Below are positions 1 to 10,854 of a stretch of DNA of 64,000 nucleotides, piece by piece. Origin of the DNA: Nissabacter sp. SGAir0207 (GTDB lineage: Bacteria > Pseudomonadota > Gammaproteobacteria > Enterobacterales > Enterobacteriaceae); the NCBI RefSeq assembly GCF_005491205.1, contig NZ_CP028035.1:434001-498000 (forward strand). The letters run 5' to 3'. The notes under the pieces are model-generated. The model had not been told where the DNA came from and ran no database searches. It worked only from the letters and a program-made list of their open reading frames with translations. The position numbers and the translations under genes were made by a program. Every line of letters begins with the position of its first letter. Within the stretch, counting starts at the first letter, position 1.

Positions 1-161
1 GCAATGGCATCGGCCAGGTCAATCAGGCAGTGACGCAGATGGATCAAGTGGCGCAGCAGAATGCGGCGCTGGTGGAGCAGGCTGCCGCCGCCACCGCTTC
101 GCTGGAGGAGCAGGCGCGGCTGCTGGCGGAGATCATGGCGGGCTTCAAAGTAGGCCGATAG
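1..161 (+). CDS. Methyl-accepting chemotaxis protein, C-terminal fragment (cut by window start)
   Basis: The reading frame is open from the window edge (codons begin at base 3) to the TAG at 159-161, so only the last 52 residues are visible. They carry the hallmark end of the receptor signalling domain, with QMDQVAQQNAALVEQ followed by an alanine-rich run and SLEEQA, as in the Tsr/Tar family cytoplasmic helical hairpin that binds CheA and CheW. The protein ends shortly afterwards without the NWETF-type pentapeptide that docks CheR/CheB, so it is probably a low-abundance-type receptor. Ligand domain and membrane segments lie outside the window, so ligand specificity cannot be judged. Confidence 0.9.
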   Translation, partial: NGIGQVNQAVTQMDQVAQQNAALVEQAAAATASLEEQARLLAEIMAGFKVGR

Positions 162-186
162 GGCTTATCGGCAGGCAGAAAGCAAA

Positions 187-216
187 AAGGGTGATCGCGA
201 GATCACCCTTTTTTAT
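187..216 (+). terminator. Intrinsic terminator after the chemotaxis receptor
   Basis: A 10-bp perfect stem (187-196 with 201-210) with a GCGA loop is followed by a T run. It ends the receptor transcript; the fbp stop codon lies just beyond on the other strand, so it may act in both directions. Confidence 0.85.
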
Positions 217-226
217 TGCCGCCGGA

Positions 227-1225
227 TCAGTTGTCCGGGTAGAGCTCGATAAAGCGCTCGGCATCTTCCACCATAGAGTGGGTGCCGACAAAGAACGGCG
301 CGCGCTGGTGCAGCGATTCCGGCTCAATGTCCAGAATGCGGCGCACGCCATCGCTGGCCTTGCCGCCCGCTTGCTCGGCCAGGAAGGCCATCGGGTTGCA
401 CTCATACAGCAGGCGCAGCTTGCCTTTCGGGTGGCTGGCGGTGCTTGGGTAGATATAGATGCCGCCCTTCAGCAGGTTGCGGTGGAAGTCCGCCACCAGC
501 GAGCCGATATAGCGTGAGGTGTAGGGGCGCTGGGTCGCCTCATCCTGCTCCTGGCAATATTTGATGTACTTCTTCACGCCGAGCGGGAATTTGATGTAGT
601 TCCCTTCGTTGATGGAGTACATGTTGCCCTTTTCCGGGAAGCAGACTTTCTCATGGGAGAGGCAGAACACGCCGAGGGAAGGGTCATAGGTGAAGGCATG
701 GACACCGCAGCCGGTGGTGTAGACCAGCATGGTGGAGGAGCCGTACACCACATAGCCAGCGGCGACCTGGGCGCTGCCCGGTTGCAGGAAATCCTCGGCC
801 TTGACCGGGGTGCCAATCGGGCTGATGCGGCGATAGATGGAGAAGATGGTGCCGACAGAGACGTTGACGTCAATGTTGGAGGAGCCATCCAGCGGGTCCA
901 TCAGCACCACATACTTGGCGTTCTCCGCGCCTTCGAAGATGACGATCTCATCTTCCTCTTCGGAGGCGATGCCTGCCACTTCACCACGGGCTTTCAGGGC
1001 CGCTTTCAGCTTTTCGTTGGCGAACAGATCGAGCTTCATCTGCACTTCGCCCTGAACGTTCGACACGCCGCTGGTACCCAGAATATCGACCAGACCCGCC
1101 TTATTGATATCCCGGTGGATAATCTTGGCACCGAGCTTGATCGCGGAGAGCAACGCCGTCAGTTCACCTGTGGCGTGGGGGAAGTCGTGCTGCTTCTCGA
1201 CAATGAATTCGCCTAACGTTTTCAT
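227..1225 (-). CDS. fbp: Fructose-1,6-bisphosphatase, class I
   Basis: This gluconeogenic enzyme hydrolyses fructose 1,6-bisphosphate to fructose 6-phosphate in the cytoplasm. The 332-residue length equals that of E. coli Fbp. The metal- and phosphate-binding signature [11 protein letters not shown] is at residues 109-119, with Asp110 and Asp113 as the expected Mg2+ ligands, and the acidic EEEDE stretch precedes it at about residues 89-93. The ATG start opens the family's normal N-terminus ([12 protein letters not shown]). It stands alone on the minus strand and is divergent from mpl, with about 170 bp between the two starts for both promoters. This fbp-mpl divergent pair is also adjacent in E. 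coli. Confidence 0.97.
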   Translation of the reverse strand: MKTLGEFIVEKQHDFPHATGELTALLSAIKLGAKIIHRDINKAGLVDILGTSGVSNVQGEVQMKLDLFANEKLKAALKARGEVAGIASEEEDEIVIFEGAENAKYVVLMDPLDGSSNIDVNVSVGTIFSIYRRISPIGTPVKAEDFLQPGSAQVAAGYVVYGSSTMLVYTTGCGVHAFTYDPSLGVFCLSHEKVCFPEKGNMYSINEGNYIKFPLGVKKYIKYCQEQDEATQRPYTSRYIGSLVADFHRNLLKGGIYIYPSTASHPKGKLRLLYECNPMAFLAEQAGGKASDGVRRILDIEPESLHQRAPFFVGTHSMVEDAERFIELYPDN

Positions 1226-1395
1226 GACACAATCCCTGAATCTAATGATGGAAAGTGGTTTCGGTTACAAACCACCAACATAAGCTGAGCCAGTTTAACG
1301 TAAAGATATGGACGATTCATAGGCAAATCCATTTCTTCTGGACGATTCCGAGCGGTAGAATACCGGCTGACCCAAAGTGATCAAATGGAAATAAT

Positions 1396-2763
1396 ATGCG
1401 TATTCATATTCTTGGTATCTGCGGCACCTTTATGGGCGGGCTGGCGATGCTGGCCCGCTCGCTGGGCCATGAGGTAACCGGCTCTGACGACAATGTCTAT
1501 CCGCCGATGAGCACACTGCTGGAGAACCAGGGCATCAACCTTATCCAGGGATACGATCCGGCACAGCTCGATCCCGCGCCGGATCTGGTGATCATCGGCA
1601 ACGCCATGACGCGCGGCAACCCGTGCGTGGAGGCAGTGCTGGAGCGTGGCATCCGCTATATGTCAGGCCCGCAGTGGCTGCATGACGATGTGCTGCGTGA
1701 ACGCTGGGTCATCGCCGTTGCCGGGACGCACGGCAAAACCACCACCGCCGGCATGGTCACCTGGATCCTGGAAGAGTGCGGCTACCAGCCGGGCTTCGTG
1801 ATCGGCGGCGTGCCGGGCAACTTTGAGGTCTCTGCCCGTCTGGGCGGCAGCCCGTTCTTCGTGATCGAGGCGGATGAGTATGACTGCGCCTTCTTCGACA
1901 AACGATCCAAGTTTGTCCACTACTGCCCGCGCACCCTGATCCTGAACAATCTGGAGTTCGATCATGCCGACATCTTCGACGATCTGAAGGCGATCCAGAA
2001 GCAGTTCCACCATCTGGTGCGGCTGGTGCCGGGGCAAGGGAAGATCATCCTGCCGGATCACGACTCCCACCTGAAGCAGGTGATGGCGATGGGCTGCTGG
2101 AGCGAGCAGGAGTTCGTGGGCGAAGATGGCCGCTGGCGTGCTGCCAAGCTGACGCCGGACGCCAGCAAGTTCGAGGTCTTCCTCGAGGGCGAGCGGGTTG
2201 GCGAGGTGAGCTGGGCGCTGGTGGGCGAGCACAACATGCACAATGGCCTGATGGCGATTGCCGCGGCGCGCCACGTTGGCGTAGCACCGGCGGACGCCTG
2301 CCGGGCGCTGGGCGGCTTCATCAACGCCCGCCGCCGTCTGGAACTGCGTGGCGAGGCCAATGGCGTAACCGTCTATGACGATTTCGCCCATCACCCGACG
2401 GCGATCCTTGCCACCCTGGCGGCGCTGCGCAGCAAGGTGGGCGGCACGGCGCGCATTCTGGCGGTGCTGGAGCCGCGCTCCAATACCATGAAGCTGGGCA
2501 TGAGCAAAAATGAGCTGGCACCGGCGTTGGGGCGTGCCGATGAGGTCTACCTGCTCCAGCCGCAGAATATCCCGTGGCAGGTGGCGGAAGTCTCCGAGGC
2601 GTGCGTGCAGCCCGCCTACTGGAGCGCGGACGTCGATACCCTGGCGGACATGGTGGTGAAAGCGGCGCACGCTGGCGACCATATTCTGGTGATGAGCAAT
2701 GGCGGGTTCGGCGGCATCCATACCAAACTGCTGGAGAAGCTGGCGGCCAAAGCGGCGCAGTAA
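1396..2763 (+). CDS. mpl: UDP-N-acetylmuramate:L-alanyl-gamma-D-glutamyl-meso-diaminopimelate ligase
   Basis: This is the murein-recycling ligase that attaches the recovered tripeptide L-Ala-gamma-D-Glu-meso-Dap directly to UDP-MurNAc, bypassing MurC, MurD and MurE. At 455 residues it matches the family (457 in E. coli). An N-terminal Rossmann-like segment (HILGICGTFMGG) is followed by the Mur-ligase P-loop AGTHGKTTT at residues 109-117, the central-domain EADEYD motif, and a DDFAHHP motif in the third domain. It is transcribed away from fbp, ends in a strong terminator, and appears monocistronic. Confidence 0.97.
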   Translation: MRIHILGICGTFMGGLAMLARSLGHEVTGSDDNVYPPMSTLLENQGINLIQGYDPAQLDPAPDLVIIGNAMTRGNPCVEAVLERGIRYMSGPQWLHDDVLRERWVIAVAGTHGKTTTAGMVTWILEECGYQPGFVIGGVPGNFEVSARLGGSPFFVIEADEYDCAFFDKRSKFVHYCPRTLILNNLEFDHADIFDDLKAIQKQFHHLVRLVPGQGKIILPDHDSHLKQVMAMGCWSEQEFVGEDGRWRAAKLTPDASKFEVFLEGERVGEVSWALVGEHNMHNGLMAIAAARHVGVAPADACRALGGFINARRRLELRGEANGVTVYDDFAHHPTAILATLAALRSKVGGTARILAVLEPRSNTMKLGMSKNELAPALGRADEVYLLQPQNIPWQVAEVSEACVQPAYWSADVDTLADMVVKAAHAGDHILVMSNGGFGGIHTKLLEKLAAKAAQ

Positions 2764-2780
2764 ATCACCATGCGATAAAC

Positions 2781-2807
2781 AAGGGGCTTCGGCCCCTTTT
2801 TTTATGG
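2781..2807 (+). terminator. Terminator after mpl
   Basis: Stem AAGGGGC / GCCCCTT closing a TTCG loop, then seven T residues. It lies just before the opposing terminator of the minus-strand gene downstream. Confidence 0.85.
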
Positions 2808-2817
2808 GCAAGTGCCA

Positions 2818-2843
2818 TAAAAAAGCCCCTGGCAGGCAGGGGC
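2818..2843 (-). terminator. Terminator for the minus-strand small exported protein gene
   Basis: On the minus strand a GCCCCT/AGGGGC stem (2838-2843 with 2825-2830) with a seven-base loop is followed by a run of six or more T. It serves the convergent 77-residue reading frame. Confidence 0.75.
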
Positions 2844-2873
2844 AATGGGGTTCGTCGGAGAGGACGAGGGTAT

Positions 2874-3107
2874 TTATTGGGCAGCGGCGTGGTGCCATGC
2901 CTGACTTTCTAGCGTGCCGCTGATGGCGGGGGTGAGGTGTTCACCCTGTGCCGAGGTGCCCATCAACACCTGAGAAAGGCTCAGGGGCAGGGATTCGGCA
3001 TGTTGCATGGCGGGGGCCGCCTCTGCGCTGCCGGAGGTTTCGGCATGGGCAACAGGGGCGAGGCCCACCAGCATGGCCATCAGGGCTGGGATTAACTTGC
3101 TTAACAC
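2874..3107 (-). CDS. Small exported protein of unknown function (77 aa)
   Basis: I do not recognise a family. The chosen GTG start at 3107 is preceded by AGGA at a good distance and opens a textbook signal peptide: one lysine, a hydrophobic stretch, and a VAHA-type cleavage site at about residue 22. The mature part is about 55 residues, rich in Ala, Ser, Glu and His, without cysteine or an obvious fold. It has its own terminator and lies 72 bases downstream of the stop of a DUF1471 gene on the same strand, so it may be read with it. A longer form from an ATG at 3173 is possible but would bury the signal peptide. It could be a rapidly evolving periplasmic peptide or spurious; the signal sequence plus terminator favour a real gene. 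Confidence 0.55.
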   Translation of the reverse strand: MLSKLIPALMAMLVGLAPVAHAETSGSAEAAPAMQHAESLPLSLSQVLMGTSAQGEHLTPAISGTLESQAWHHAAAQ

Positions 3108-3179
3108 GATGCTTTCCTGCAGGCGGCCGCCCAATCTGCTCCCATCATCTTGTGGGAGTGGGCCGGGCCGCATCGGCGA

Positions 3180-3440
3180 TTACTGGTAGATTTCCGCTGT
3201 CGCGTGGTAGTTGCCGTTGGAGTAGGCTTCCACCACCCGATAGGCTTTCGCGCCTTTGCTGTCGGCGGCATCAGAGAGCGCCTGACGGATGGCGGTTGGT
3301 GAGCCATCTACACCGCTGACGCTGACCGTGCCGACCGGGGTCATGTCATGGGTCGGGGCGGTCACCAACTCGGCGGCGGATGCGCCAGCAGAGAGGGCGG
3401 AGAACAGGGCCAGGGCGGCAAAGGTTGCTTTCATTTTCAT
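3180..3440 (-). CDS. DUF1471 (YhcN/BhsA/McbA-type) periplasmic protein, copy 1
   Basis: An 86-residue exported protein with a signal peptide ending at about ASA-A (residues 20-23), then the DUF1471 domain: a GTVSVSGV strand, a helix (SPTAIRQALSDAAD) and the closing KGAKAYRVVEAY...GNYHATAEIYQ strands. Family members in E. coli (YhcN, BhsA, McbA, YdgH domains) are small stress-responsive periplasmic proteins affecting biofilm, acid/peroxide response or envelope permeability; the exact role here is not known. A ribosome site AAGGA precedes the ATG at 3440. It is a tandem paralogue of the next upstream gene. In E. coli yhcN is likewise next to argR, supporting orthology of at least one copy. Confidence 0.9.
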   Translation of the reverse strand: MKMKATFAALALFSALSAGASAAELVTAPTHDMTPVGTVSVSGVDGSPTAIRQALSDAADSKGAKAYRVVEAYSNGNYHATAEIYQ

Positions 3441-3561
3441 GATTAAAATCCTTAAGGTTGCAGAACAACCGCTAAGGCTACATCACAGTTTCGGCCTATC
3501 GGTTGTTACAGGTAAGTCAGCGGGAGCGGGCGCTCCCTCAGCGTGGCGTGGTCGCCAGCGA

Positions 3562-3825
3562 TTACTGGTAGATCTCGGCGGTGGCGTGGTAGTTGCCGTT
3601 GGTGTAAGCCTCAACCACACGGTAGGCTTTGGCACCCTTACTGTCTGCTTTTTCAGAGAGTTGCTGACGGATATCTGACGGTGCAGCGGTCACACCGCTC
3701 ACGGTGATGGTGCCCATCGATTGCAGGCCAGCCGCCTGATTGGCATCAACAGATTGTGCTGCGAATGCGCCGAATGACAGTGCAGATAGAATGCTCAGGG
3801 TCGCGATACTTGTCTTAATGTTCAT
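3562..3825 (-). CDS. DUF1471 (YhcN-type) periplasmic protein, copy 2
   Basis: An 87-residue protein starting at the ATG at 3825, preceded by GAGG. The in-frame extension further upstream lacks a good ribosome site and would hide the signal peptide. The signal peptide ends near FGAFA-AQ. The DUF1471 domain is nearly identical to copy 1 in its last 28 residues (DSKGAKAYRVVEAY, N-G-N-Y-H-A-T-A-E-I-Y-Q) but differs in the leader and early mature region, so this is an established duplication and not a recent one. Each copy has its own ribosome site and about 120 bp separates them. Expected role: periplasmic stress or biofilm-modulating protein. Confidence 0.9.
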   Translation of the reverse strand: MNIKTSIATLSILSALSFGAFAAQSVDANQAAGLQSMGTITVSGVTAAPSDIRQQLSEKADSKGAKAYRVVEAYTNGNYHATAEIYQ

Positions 3826-4199
3826 GGTTTGTCCTCGTCGTGCTTTATTATTCGTTAGATTTATGTGATTCACATCACGAAACGAAGTATACGCCTCGTT
3901 ACATCTAAAAATAAATAGGACGCTAATAGTTTTTGAGGTTACTTTGTATGCGATTGTGATTTTTTTATAACCACAAAGCATAAAAATTGATTAATTTACG
4001 TTCGAAGAACGTTAATTTTTCGTAAGATCAGGGACATGACTCGCTTTGACCAAAAGTGCGCTTTCTAGCAGGGCGATATGCTGTGGTCACATTATTTTGT
4101 GGTTGGATCGGCGAAAGAGTGGTGCAGAAGCGGGATAATCACGTATGAGGAAGTTCAGGAAGGTAATTTTACCGGCCGGTCAGCGGGCAAGAAAAGCAT
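3826..4199. other. Intergenic region upstream of the DUF1471 genes
   Basis: About 375 bases without a convincing gene. The part next to the DUF1471 start is AT-rich and should hold its promoter. An interrupted palindrome (ACGTTC-GAA-GAACGT, 3998-4012, extended by near-matching AATT flanks to about 3993-4017) stands out and could be an operator or a weak hairpin. No coding sequence is supported in either direction. Confidence 0.5.
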
Positions 4200-4219
4200 A
4201 ACGGCGCACAGGCGCCGTT
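4200..4219 (-). terminator. Probable terminator after argR
   Basis: An 8-bp stem AACGGCGC/GCGCCGTT closes a four-base loop just past the argR stop. On the minus strand it is followed by a pyrimidine-rich but interrupted T tract, so efficiency is uncertain. Confidence 0.5.
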
Positions 4220-4230
4220 GGGGGGGCAGA

Positions 4231-5155
<925 letters not shown>

Positions 5156-6094
5156 ATGAAAGTTGCAATCCTCGGCGCAGCCGGCGGCATTGGTCAGGCG
5201 CTCGCCCTTTTGCTAAAGACCCAACTGCCTTCAGGTTCGGAACTCTCTTTATATGACATCGCCCCCGTCACCCCCGGTGTGGCGGTCGATCTCAGCCATA
5301 TCCCCACAGCCGTCAAGATTGAGGGCTTCAGCGGTGAAGACGCCACCCCGGCACTGCACGGAGCGGACATCGTGCTGATCTCCGCTGGTGTTGCCCGCAA
5401 GCCGGGCATGGATCGCTCCGACCTGTTCAACGTTAACGCCGGCATCGTACGTAACCTGATCCAGCAGGTCGCGAAAACCTGCCCGACGGCGCTGATTGGC
5501 ATTATCACCAACCCGGTCAACACCACGGTGGCGATCGCCGCAGAAGTGCTGAAACAGGCGGGCGTCTATGACAAGAATCGCCTGTTTGGCGTGACGACGC
5601 TGGACACTATCCGCGCCAACACCTTTGTCGCTGCCCTGAAGGGCAAGCAGCCCGAGGAGATTGAGGTGCCGGTGATTGGCGGCCACTCCGGGGTGACCAT
5701 CCTGCCGCTGCTGTCGCAGGTCTCGGGCGTAACCTTCAGCGAGCAAGAGGCCGCCGACCTGACCAAGCGTATCCAGAATGCCGGTACGGAAGTGGTCGAG
5801 GCCAAAGCCGGTGGCGGCTCCGCCACACTGTCGATGGGCCAGGCCGCCGCACGCTTTGGGCTGTCTCTGGTACGTGCGCTCCAGGGAGAGAGCAATGTGG
5901 TGGAGTGCGCCTACGTTGAGGGCGATGGCCGCTATGCCCGCTTCTTCGCCCAACCGCTGCTGCTGGGTAAAGAGGGCGTGGTCGAGCGCAAAGAGATTGG
6001 TGCACTGAGCGATGCCGAACAGCAGGCGCTGGAGGGGATGCTGGAGGTACTGCGCAAGGATATTGAGCTGGGTGAACAGTTCGTTAACCCATAA
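5156..6094 (+). CDS. mdh: Malate dehydrogenase (NAD+)
   Basis: TCA-cycle enzyme interconverting malate and oxaloacetate with NAD. It has the family's 312 residues. The Rossmann glycine motif GAAGGIG is at residues 7-13, substrate arginines Arg81 and Arg87 sit in [13 protein letters not shown], and the catalytic dyad and third substrate arginine are Asp150, His177 (in GGHSG) and Arg153, all intact. AAGGAG precedes the ATG. It is monocistronic and divergent from argR, convergent with sfsB. Confidence 0.98.
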   Translation: MKVAILGAAGGIGQALALLLKTQLPSGSELSLYDIAPVTPGVAVDLSHIPTAVKIEGFSGEDATPALHGADIVLISAGVARKPGMDRSDLFNVNAGIVRNLIQQVAKTCPTALIGIITNPVNTTVAIAAEVLKQAGVYDKNRLFGVTTLDTIRANTFVAALKGKQPEEIEVPVIGGHSGVTILPLLSQVSGVTFSEQEAADLTKRIQNAGTEVVEAKAGGGSATLSMGQAAARFGLSLVRALQGESNVVECAYVEGDGRYARFFAQPLLLGKEGVVERKEIGALSDAEQQALEGMLEVLRKDIELGEQFVNP

Positions 6095-6109
6095 CACCCT
6101 GCCTGACTG

Positions 6110-6134
6110 CCGCTGGCCTTATGCCAGCGGTTCT
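6110..6134. terminator. Shared terminator between mdh and sfsB
   Basis: Stem CCGCTGGC/GCCAGCGG (6110-6117 with 6123-6130) overlaps the sfsB stop codon and is followed by a short T-rich stretch toward the + side. It probably ends mdh transcription; the T tract is weak. Confidence 0.5.
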
Positions 6135-6418
6135 TCCCGATCGCCCGTCTGTTTCACTCTGGCGGCGCGCAACGGTTTCTGAGCCCTAATCGTTTTAGTG
6201 ACAGGATCATAGTAACGGCTTGGCCAGATCTGGCCGGGGGAAAGGCCCAGCGCCTCCGCGATGATCTTTTCGCCCTTTGGCCAGGAGCGATAGAGCGCGT
6301 TGGAGAGGGTGGATGAGCTTAATCCCGATGCCCGTGACAACGCCGCCAGCGTCATCTTCTTTTTACGTAATGCAGCTACAATGTCCGCTGGATGCCAATC
6401 CTGTTTCCTTACCCGCAT
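6119..6418 (-). CDS. sfsB: Ner/Nlp-type DNA-binding regulator SfsB
   Basis: A 99-residue helix-turn-helix protein of the Mu Ner-like family (E. coli SfsB/Nlp, implicated in maltose-gene activation). Diagnostic segments are DWHPADIVAALRKK, the helix-turn-helix LAALSRASGLSSSTLSNAL, then WPKGEKIIAEALG and IWPSRYYDP. The ATG at 6418 is chosen because AGGGATGAAG precedes it and homologues begin a few residues before DWHPADI; the upstream in-frame extension looks like translated non-coding DNA. It sits convergent to mdh and downstream of ispB on the same strand. The target genes here are unknown. Confidence 0.92.
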   Translation of the reverse strand: MRVRKQDWHPADIVAALRKKKMTLAALSRASGLSSSTLSNALYRSWPKGEKIIAEALGLSPGQIWPSRYYDPVTKTIRAQKPLRAARVKQTGDREEPLA

Positions 6419-6751
6419 ATCTTCATCCCTTTTTGCTAAATCCCAAATCCACCAGAAACACTCAATTGTTTCAGAAAAAATATCACACCAAATTTCTGAT
6501 AAATGCGCAAATACCTTTCCAAACGAACTAAACAAAATGTGCGAAAGAGCAACATTTCTTTGCAAAAAAGCTAGAAAAATCGATAATTTGCATGAATAAG
6601 GATTGTAAGGGCTAATGCTTTTTCAGAAATAAATTGGATGTTTGAATGGTTGTTTTTTCGGAAAATGCAGGGACGACATCGGGTGGCAGACAGGTAGCCG
6701 GGGGAGGGAAGAAGCCCGCCCCCGCAAGCGGGCGACGGGCAGGACAGCGCG
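6419..6751. other. AT-rich intergenic region between sfsB and ispB
   Basis: About 330 bases without a gene. The half next to sfsB is strongly AT-rich and should carry the sfsB promoter. The half next to ispB has a short GC-rich inverted repeat (CCCGC/GCGGG at 6721-6732) just beyond the ispB stop, possibly a weak terminator without a T run. No coding potential is convincing. Confidence 0.5.
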
Positions 6752-7723
6752 TCAGAAATCGCGTTTAACGGCGATATGCGCCAGTCCTTCCAGAGCCTGA
6801 CGCCACGGGGAGGGCGGCAGAATGCTCAGGCAGGCGATGGCCTTGTCCGCTTCCTCTTCAGCCCGTTGGCGGGTGTAGGCGAGGGAACCCGCCTGATGCA
6901 TGGTCTCCAGTACCGGCTCCAGCAGGTGGCGGCCATTGCCCTCTTCAATTGCCTGACGGATCATCGCGGCCTGGGCGGGCGTGCCATGCTGCATCGCGTG
7001 CAACAGCGGCAGCGTCGGCTTGCCCTCATCCAGATCGTCGCCGGTGTTTTTGCCCAGCGTCGCGCCATCGGCATCGTAGTCCAGCAGGTCATCAATCAGC
7101 TGGAAAGCGGTGCCAAGGTAGCGGCCATAATCCTGCAGGGCGCGCTCTTGCTGCTCATCGGCACCCGCCAGAATGGCGGACGCCTGCGCAGCGGCCTCAA
7201 ACAGGCGGGCGGTCTTGCTGTAGATGACCCGCAGGTAGCTCTCTTCGGTGATGTCCGGGTCATTGCAGTTCATCAGCTGCAATACTTCACCCTCGGCAAT
7301 CACGTTCACCGCCTCAGACATCAGCGCCAGCACGCGCAACGAGCCGAGGCTGGTCATCATCTGGAAGGCACGGGTATAGATAAAATCGCCCACCAATACG
7401 CTGGCGGCGTTGCCAAAGGCAGCGTTGGCCGTGGCTTTGCCGCGGCGCATGTCCGACTCATCCACCACATCGTCATGCAGCAGGGTGGCGGTGTGGATAA
7501 ATTCAATCAGCGCCGCGACGGTGACATGCTGCTCCCCGTCATAGTCGAGCGCCCGGGCCGCCAGCACCGCGATCATCGGGCGAATGCGCTTGCCGCCGCC
7601 GCTGATGATGTAGTAACCCAACTGATTGATGAGGGAGACATCAGAGTTGAGTTGGTCGAGGATTGTCGCGTTCACGGCCGCCATATCTTGCGCGGTTAGG
7701 TCGGTAATCTGTTCAAGGTTCAT
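6752..7723 (-). CDS. ispB: Octaprenyl diphosphate synthase
   Basis: Makes the C40 prenyl chain of ubiquinone and menaquinone by adding five isopentenyl units to farnesyl diphosphate. The start at 7723 gives the standard 323 residues; the upstream in-frame codons are not family sequence. The first aspartate-rich motif DDVVD is at residues 84-88 and the second DDLLD at 211-215, with GGGKRIRP at 42-49 as the diphosphate-binding site. It is transcribed divergently from rplU-rpmA, the arrangement found across Enterobacterales. Confidence 0.97.
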   Translation of the reverse strand: MNLEQITDLTAQDMAAVNATILDQLNSDVSLINQLGYYIISGGGKRIRPMIAVLAARALDYDGEQHVTVAALIEFIHTATLLHDDVVDESDMRRGKATANAAFGNAASVLVGDFIYTRAFQMMTSLGSLRVLALMSEAVNVIAEGEVLQLMNCNDPDITEESYLRVIYSKTARLFEAAAQASAILAGADEQQERALQDYGRYLGTAFQLIDDLLDYDADGATLGKNTGDDLDEGKPTLPLLHAMQHGTPAQAAMIRQAIEEGNGRHLLEPVLETMHQAGSLAYTRQRAEEEADKAIACLSILPPSPWRQALEGLAHIAVKRDF

Positions 7724-7882
7724 TGTATTTTTTTCTACTGGGATGCTCTTCACCATGAATGGGAGCACCGCGTGCAGCGGCTCATCGTAGTAACAGTGAG
7801 TATGATTGTACTTGAAAAATGGCATAGATAAACGTCGCGAAATGAGCTGTGCTTTTTTTCTTCTTTTGACTTTATTCTGCTC

Positions 7883-7911
7883 TTGTCATGCGATGCTTTT
7901 TTGCGTAGAAT
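7883..7911 (+). promoter_or_regulatory. Sigma-70 promoter of rplU-rpmA
   Basis: TTGTCA (7883-7888), a 17-base spacer and TAGAAT (7906-7911) form a near-consensus promoter. It is followed by a GC-rich discriminator (TCGCGCCCT) of the kind seen at stringently controlled ribosomal promoters. The transcript would have a leader of about 65 nt before rplU. Confidence 0.75.
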
Positions 7912-7947
7912 TCGCGCCCTATTGTGAATATTTATAGCGCGCTCTGA

Positions 7948-8295
<348 letters not shown>

Positions 8296-8309
8296 TAGGA
8301 GAGCATTAA

Positions 8310-8567
<258 letters not shown>

Positions 8568-8593
8568 GTTTCTCGAGCCTAACTGGTAGATGT

Positions 8594-8623
8594 AAGCCCC
8601 GCAATTATGTTGCGGGGCTTTTT
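8594..8623 (+). terminator. Terminator of rplU-rpmA
   Basis: An 11-bp perfect stem AAGCCCCGCAA/TTGCGGGGCTT with a five-base loop, then TTT. It separates the ribosomal genes from yhbE-obgE, although readthrough is likely as in E. coli. Confidence 0.85.
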
Positions 8624-8652
8624 ACATTTTAGAGAGGACGGCAGGGCAGGTT

Positions 8653-9624
8653 ATGGACACCAGACAGCAGGCAGGCATTGGCATCTCACTGGCGCTCACC
8701 ACCGCCGTGTTTTGGGGCGCGCTGCCCATCGCGATGAAGCAGGTGCTCCAGGTGATGGACCCGTTTACGATTGTCTGGTATCGCTTCAGCATGGCGGCGC
8801 TCGGCTTGGGTACGCTGCTGGCGGCCCGCCGTCAGTTGCCGTCGCTGCGCCTGTTCGGCCGGCCGCGCTGGCTGCTGTTGCTGGCGATTGCCACTGGCGG
8901 CCTGCTGGGGAACTTCCTGTTCTTTAGCTCCTCGTTGCAATACCTCAGCCCGACCGCCTCGCAGGTGATCGGCCAGCTCTCCCCGGTTGGCATGATGGTC
9001 GCCAGCGTGTTCATCCTGAAAGAGCGGATGCGCATCACCCAGATAATTGGGGCCGTGATGCTGATCTGCGGGCTGATGATGTTCTTTAACCGCAGCCTGA
9101 TGGAGATCTTCACCCGGCTGACGGACTACACGCTGGGCGTGTTGCTGGGCGTCTGCGCGGCTTCAGTATGGGTATGCTACGGCGTGGCGCAAAAGGTTCT
9201 GTTACGCCGATTGGCGTCGCAACAGATCCTGGTCTTGTTGTACACTTTATGTGCAATCGCGCTCTTCCCCCTGGCGCATCCGGGGGCGATCATGCAACTG
9301 AGTGGCTGGCAACTGGCTTGCCTGCTCTTTTGCGGGGCCAATACCCTGATTGGCTATGGGGCGCTGGCAGAGGCAATGGCACGCTGGCAGGCGGCACAGG
9401 TAAGTGCTCTGGTGACGCTGACGCCGCTGTTTACCCTGCTATTTTCGAATTTACTGGCATTGGCCTGGCCGCAACTCTTCGCGTCGCCTGCGCTGAATGT
9501 GGTGGGATACCTCGGGGCGATGGTTGTGGTGTCAGGGGCAATGTTTTCCGCGATCGGTCACCGTTGGTGGCCGGGGCGGACAGAAAAAAGTCTGGTGGCT
9601 TCACTCAAGCAGCCGGACGAATGA
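8653..9624 (+). CDS. yhbE: EamA/DMT-family inner-membrane transporter YhbE
   Basis: A 323-residue protein with ten predicted hydrophobic segments arranged as two EamA repeats (approximately residues 12-145 and 160-295), typical of drug/metabolite exporters. The first helix has the AVFWGALPIAMK pattern common in the family. The substrate is unknown. It lies 15 bases before obgE, so they are probably co-transcribed, as in E. coli where yhbE sits between rpmA and obgE. Confidence 0.92.
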   Translation: MDTRQQAGIGISLALTTAVFWGALPIAMKQVLQVMDPFTIVWYRFSMAALGLGTLLAARRQLPSLRLFGRPRWLLLLAIATGGLLGNFLFFSSSLQYLSPTASQVIGQLSPVGMMVASVFILKERMRITQIIGAVMLICGLMMFFNRSLMEIFTRLTDYTLGVLLGVCAASVWVCYGVAQKVLLRRLASQQILVLLYTLCAIALFPLAHPGAIMQLSGWQLACLLFCGANTLIGYGALAEAMARWQAAQVSALVTLTPLFTLLFSNLLALAWPQLFASPALNVVGYLGAMVVVSGAMFSAIGHRWWPGRTEKSLVASLKQPDE

Positions 9625-10812
<1,188 letters not shown>

Positions 10813-10824
10813 TCGCACACAAAA

Positions 10825-10850
10825 AAGGCTGCCTGAGGCAGCCTTTTTTT
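10825..10850. terminator. Bidirectional terminator between obgE and dacB
   Basis: A 9-bp stem AAGGCTGCC/GGCAGCCTT with TGA loop, flanked by an A run on one side and a T run on the other, so it can end both convergent genes. Confidence 0.85.
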
Positions 10851-10854
10851 ATGG

